Part shown: positions 61,918-64,000 of the stretch, in pieces
How the letters are laid out: every line of letters starts with the position of its first letter
Position numbering within the stretch: the first letter of the stretch is position 1
NCBI GenBank assembly: GCA_021736335.1
Contig: JAIPGC010000002.1
Location: 1-64,000, forward strand
DNA length: 64,000 nt
Reading direction: 5' to 3'
Origin: Acholeplasmataceae bacterium
GTDB taxonomy: Bacteria; Bacillota_I; Bacilli_A; Acholeplasmatales; Acholeplasmataceae
Made by a program: the position numbers and the translations under genes
The notes under the pieces: generated by a model
Databases searched by the model: none
Seen by the model: only the letters and a program-made list of their open reading frames with translations
Told to the model about the DNA's origin: nothing

Positions 61918-63182
61918 TTATGAATTAGAACAGAAATATATTTTTTCTGAATGCCTTGAATTTCTAAAAGGATATTATCATAGTCAATTTCTTTTAGAAT
62001 ATCAACAACTTCAAACAAAGATGATCCCATATGAAAGTATTTACCATAAAGATATGCTTTTGTTTCAAGGTTGTTTAAGGCGAATATGAACTGACCCAAA
62101 TAAACTTTTTTATATCGATCAAAAGCTTCTTTAGTTACCAATTCCAAAGCTTTGACTGTGAGAACCTCAACTAAAATCTTCTTCAATTTTTGAATTCTTT
62201 TTGTCTCAGCAAAGATCACAATATTTTCTGCTTGTTTTTCAAATGTTGTATTGATTGAAAAACTTTGATTGATTAATTTTTGTTCAAGAAGCTCAGCATA
62301 CACTAAAGATGATGGTCCTAAAAGAATATTGAGCAACATAGAGATTGCCATCTCTTTTTTAATTTGTTCTCTATTTGATTTTTTCGCAGGAGATAGTTTA
62401 ACCCCTATCATCAGTTTATCGATTCCAATATCCTTGGTTTCAACAATATATTTTGATACCAAGCGTTTAGGTTCTTTAGGATATATGGTTCTTGGTTTTT
62501 TATCCTTTATTGGATATTTATCATCATAATCCTTGAAGAAGGCTTTAAGTGCTTTTAGATCAACTTTTCCTGCAATGGTCACCAATCTGTTTGATGGTAG
62601 ATAAAATCTTTTGTATACATCTAGCAAAATCTCAGATGTAACATCCATAATCGATTCCAAAGTACCACCAATATCGTACTTAAGGGGATGGACATGATAC
62701 ATCATCTCCATGATTTGGTTTTGCATCACAACATTTGGATCATCTAAATACATTTTCAATTCTTCAGCAATGATATGCTTTTCTTGTTCAACATTCTCAT
62801 CATTGAAATAAGGTGTATCGATCATATGAAACAAATGTTCTAAAGCAGGTATGACATTTTCTGTTGCTGTGTAAAGATATGATGTCTGATTGTATGATGT
62901 CATCGCATTCGCATCAACACCTAAAATAGAAAATTGAGAAAATGCATCACCATCTGGCATTGCAAAAATCTTATGCTCCAAGAAGTGTGCTGTTCCATAT
63001 GGTGTCAGTACAGATCCATTTTCACTCTTATAGTTTAAATCAAGAGCACCAAAAGGTATGCTTAATTCAACATATGTCGTAAAATAGGGTTCTTCTTTAG
63101 GTAATATATGAACCTTCATCCCATTTTTTAACTTGATTTCATAGACTGTTTCGCCAAATCTTTCATACACTTTTTTAATCAT
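61908..63182 (-). CDS. M16 peptidase, catalytic YmfH-like
   Basis: Zinc peptidase of 424 residues from the ATG at 63182 (GGAGG upstream; the track start at 63203 precedes that site). The inverted zinc motif is HFLEHKIF (HxxEH), and the downstream Glu is in EQEKHIIAEELKMY. YPIKDKKPRTIYPKEP and later blocks match the YmfH type. It overlaps the upstream M16 gene by 8 bases; the two paralogues (this one active, the other inactive) probably form a heterodimer. Role in Firmicutes is uncertain (peptide processing). Confidence 0.9.
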   Translation of the reverse strand: MIKKVYERFGETVYEIKLKNGMKVHILPKEEPYFTTYVELSIPFGALDLNYKSENGSVLTPYGTAHFLEHKIFAMPDGDAFSQFSILGVDANAMTSYNQTSYLYTATENVIPALEHLFHMIDTPYFNDENVEQEKHIIAEELKMYLDDPNVVMQNQIMEMMYHVHPLKYDIGGTLESIMDVTSEILLDVYKRFYLPSNRLVTIAGKVDLKALKAFFKDYDDKYPIKDKKPRTIYPKEPKRLVSKYIVETKDIGIDKLMIGVKLSPAKKSNREQIKKEMAISMLLNILLGPSSLVYAELLEQKLINQSFSINTTFEKQAENIVIFAETKRIQKLKKILVEVLTVKALELVTKEAFDRYKKVYLGQFIFALNNLETKAYLYGKYFHMGSSLFEVVDILKEIDYDNILLEIQGIQKKYISVLIHKKA

Positions 63183-64000
63183 TTTGGCCTCCATGAAGCA
63201 CATAGATGGTATCTAGTGTGATTTTGTTCAAAGTCTTTTTTACATCATCTACTGTCACTTGACGTATAGCTTCTAGTCTTTCTTCAAAAGTGTCTTCATG
63301 ATTAAGCAATTCTCTAATGAATGCACGCTTTGTTAAAAACGATTGGCTATCAAGGCTACTTTTTATCTGATGAGCATAGTATGCTTTAGCATGTTCTAGC
63401 TCTTTTGGAGTTATGCCTTCATCAATCATATCAATCACTAATTGCTTAATTGCTTCAAGTGCATGCTCTTTTTGTTTCACATCAACACCACTACTAATCA
63501 TGATGACGCCTTTATAATAGTCATAAGTTGATGAAACATCATAACACAATCCTTGATTCTCTCTGATTTCTTTAAATAATCTACTTTCAGGGTATCCACC
63601 TAATATAATATCTAATAAAACTGCAGCATGGTAAAGCTCATCTGTTCTAAATATTGGAAAGTGATATCCTAATTTCAGGATGGCTTGTTTCATTTGTGTT
63701 TCTTCTTCAATGACTAACACCGATCGAGAAGGTCTAAATGTTGATACAAATGGATGATTAAGATGCATATCATGTTTCACGATACTTTCAATCTTTTTTT
63801 CATCGCTTTCAGTAATTCTTCCATTTGCTACAAACTTTTTGGTATTGTTTAAGAACACATCATGGTAATAGGTTTCGAGTTTTTCAACAGTCAGCTTTTT
63901 GATATCTTTTAGGCTACCACTCAGTGGTGTGCCATAGGCATCACCTTCAAAGAAATGTTCATAGAACTTAGTTTGTGCATATAACCGTTTCTTATCATAA
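63175..64000 (-). CDS. M16 peptidase, YmfF-like (5' end outside window)
   Basis: The frame stays open upstream of the track's GTG at 63858 to the window end (first full codon at 63999-63997), adding FEGDAYGTPLSGSLKDIKKLTVEKLETYY, an M16 signature. At least 274 residues of a usual 420 are present. No HxxEH motif is visible in the part seen (it would lie in the missing N-terminus). The C-terminal half has GGYPESRLFKEIRENQGLCYDVSSTYDYYKGV, typical for the family. It is the partner of the downstream YmfH-like gene. Confidence 0.88.
   Translation of the reverse strand, partial: YDKKRLYAQTKFYEHFFEGDAYGTPLSGSLKDIKKLTVEKLETYYHDVFLNNTKKFVANGRITESDEKKIESIVKHDMHLNHPFVSTFRPSRSVLVIEEETQMKQAILKLGYHFPIFRTDELYHAAVLLDIILGGYPESRLFKEIRENQGLCYDVSSTYDYYKGVIMISSGVDVKQKEHALEAIKQLVIDMIDEGITPKELEHAKAYYAHQIKSSLDSQSFLTKRAFIRELLNHEDTFEERLEAIRQVTVDDVKKTLNKITLDTIYVLHGGQND

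Noticed and set aside
1-64000. CRISPR array, tRNA genes, prophage or intact insertion sequence
   Set aside because: No spaced direct repeats, no tRNA-like TTCGANTC cloverleaf, no transposase, integrase (other than Xer) or phage structural gene seen.

Overview
The window is an AT-rich bacterial chromosome segment with compact, mostly co-directional genes. TGA is used as a stop codon (many ATGA stop/start overlaps) and tryptophan is encoded by TGG, so the standard bacterial code applies. The gene content is Firmicutes/Mollicutes-like: RNase J, RNase HIII, MutS2, RecU, a bifunctional Rel, a DarA-type c-di-AMP receptor, type-B-like RNase P RNA, a T-box on hisS-aspS and a TPP riboswitch. No cell-wall synthesis gene is visible. 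My best guess is an Acholeplasma-like mollicute (standard code, AT-rich, but with a richer regulatory set than Mycoplasma). A related low-GC firmicute cannot be excluded from the sequence alone.

Layout. 1-5.1 kb (+): end of a CoA-transferase, three alpha/beta hydrolases, and a 7TM diguanylate cyclase. 5.1-6.2 kb: the only long gene-poor stretch, with at most a decayed reading frame. 6.2-10.6 kb (+): asparaginase, a Pr6Pr-type membrane protein, a thioredoxin-CcdA fusion, a small unknown protein and a cysteine desulfurase. 10.6-18.5 kb (-): deoB-xerD, hemW, lepA and two tandem CNNM/CorC transporters with an unusual leader. 18.6-19.8 kb (+): a yybP-ykoY (Mn2+) riboswitch with terminator in front of a CaCA cation exchanger. 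19.85-29.2 kb (-): a hydrolase, rnpB, rplY, pnp, rpsO, darA, ribF, truB, trxA, mutS2. 29.3-30.1 kb (+): rnhC.

30.1-40.8 kb (-) holds two blocks. The first is apt-rel-dtd. The second starts at a T-box promoter immediately after dtd and runs GNAT-hisS-aspS-msrA-comEB-SepM-like-(membrane protein)-lspA-rluD. The T-box carries GACAC at the place where a specifier is expected, so it contains both an Asp and a His codon, matching both synthetases. 40.9-46.4 kb: rarA, a double-GNAT protein, RNase J, recU, and a ThiT-like thiamine transporter behind a TPP riboswitch with a clear terminator. 46.5-48.8 kb (+): a short SPFH protein, an unknown protein, NfeD and a full SPFH protein. 48.8-54.3 kb: a phosphodiesterase, a cupin, a Crp/Fnr regulator facing a membrane protein across a perfect palindrome, a DsrE fragment, pdp and a histidine phosphatase. 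54.3-64 kb (-): DUF1576, plsC-folA-thyA, pepV, the padR-DUF1700-DUF4097 operon, a small ssb, and two M16 peptidases, the second cut by the window end.

How the parts work together. Much of the segment is housekeeping: translation and tRNA charging, RNA decay (pnp, RNase J, rnpB, rnhC), nucleotide salvage (deoB, pdp, apt, comEB, thyA, folA) and DNA repair (mutS2, rarA, recU, xerD). The regulatory layer is dense for a small genome: (p)ppGpp, c-di-AMP reception, c-di-GMP synthesis, three recognisable riboswitch classes, and Crp/Fnr and PadR regulators. The most interesting candidates are the possible Asp/His T-box, the Crp/Fnr palindrome at about -41.5 to the divergent gene, the 44-codon leader ORF plus hairpin on the CorC operon, and the gene-poor region at 5.1-6.2 kb. 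I found no CRISPR array, no tRNA gene, no prophage and no intact insertion sequence.
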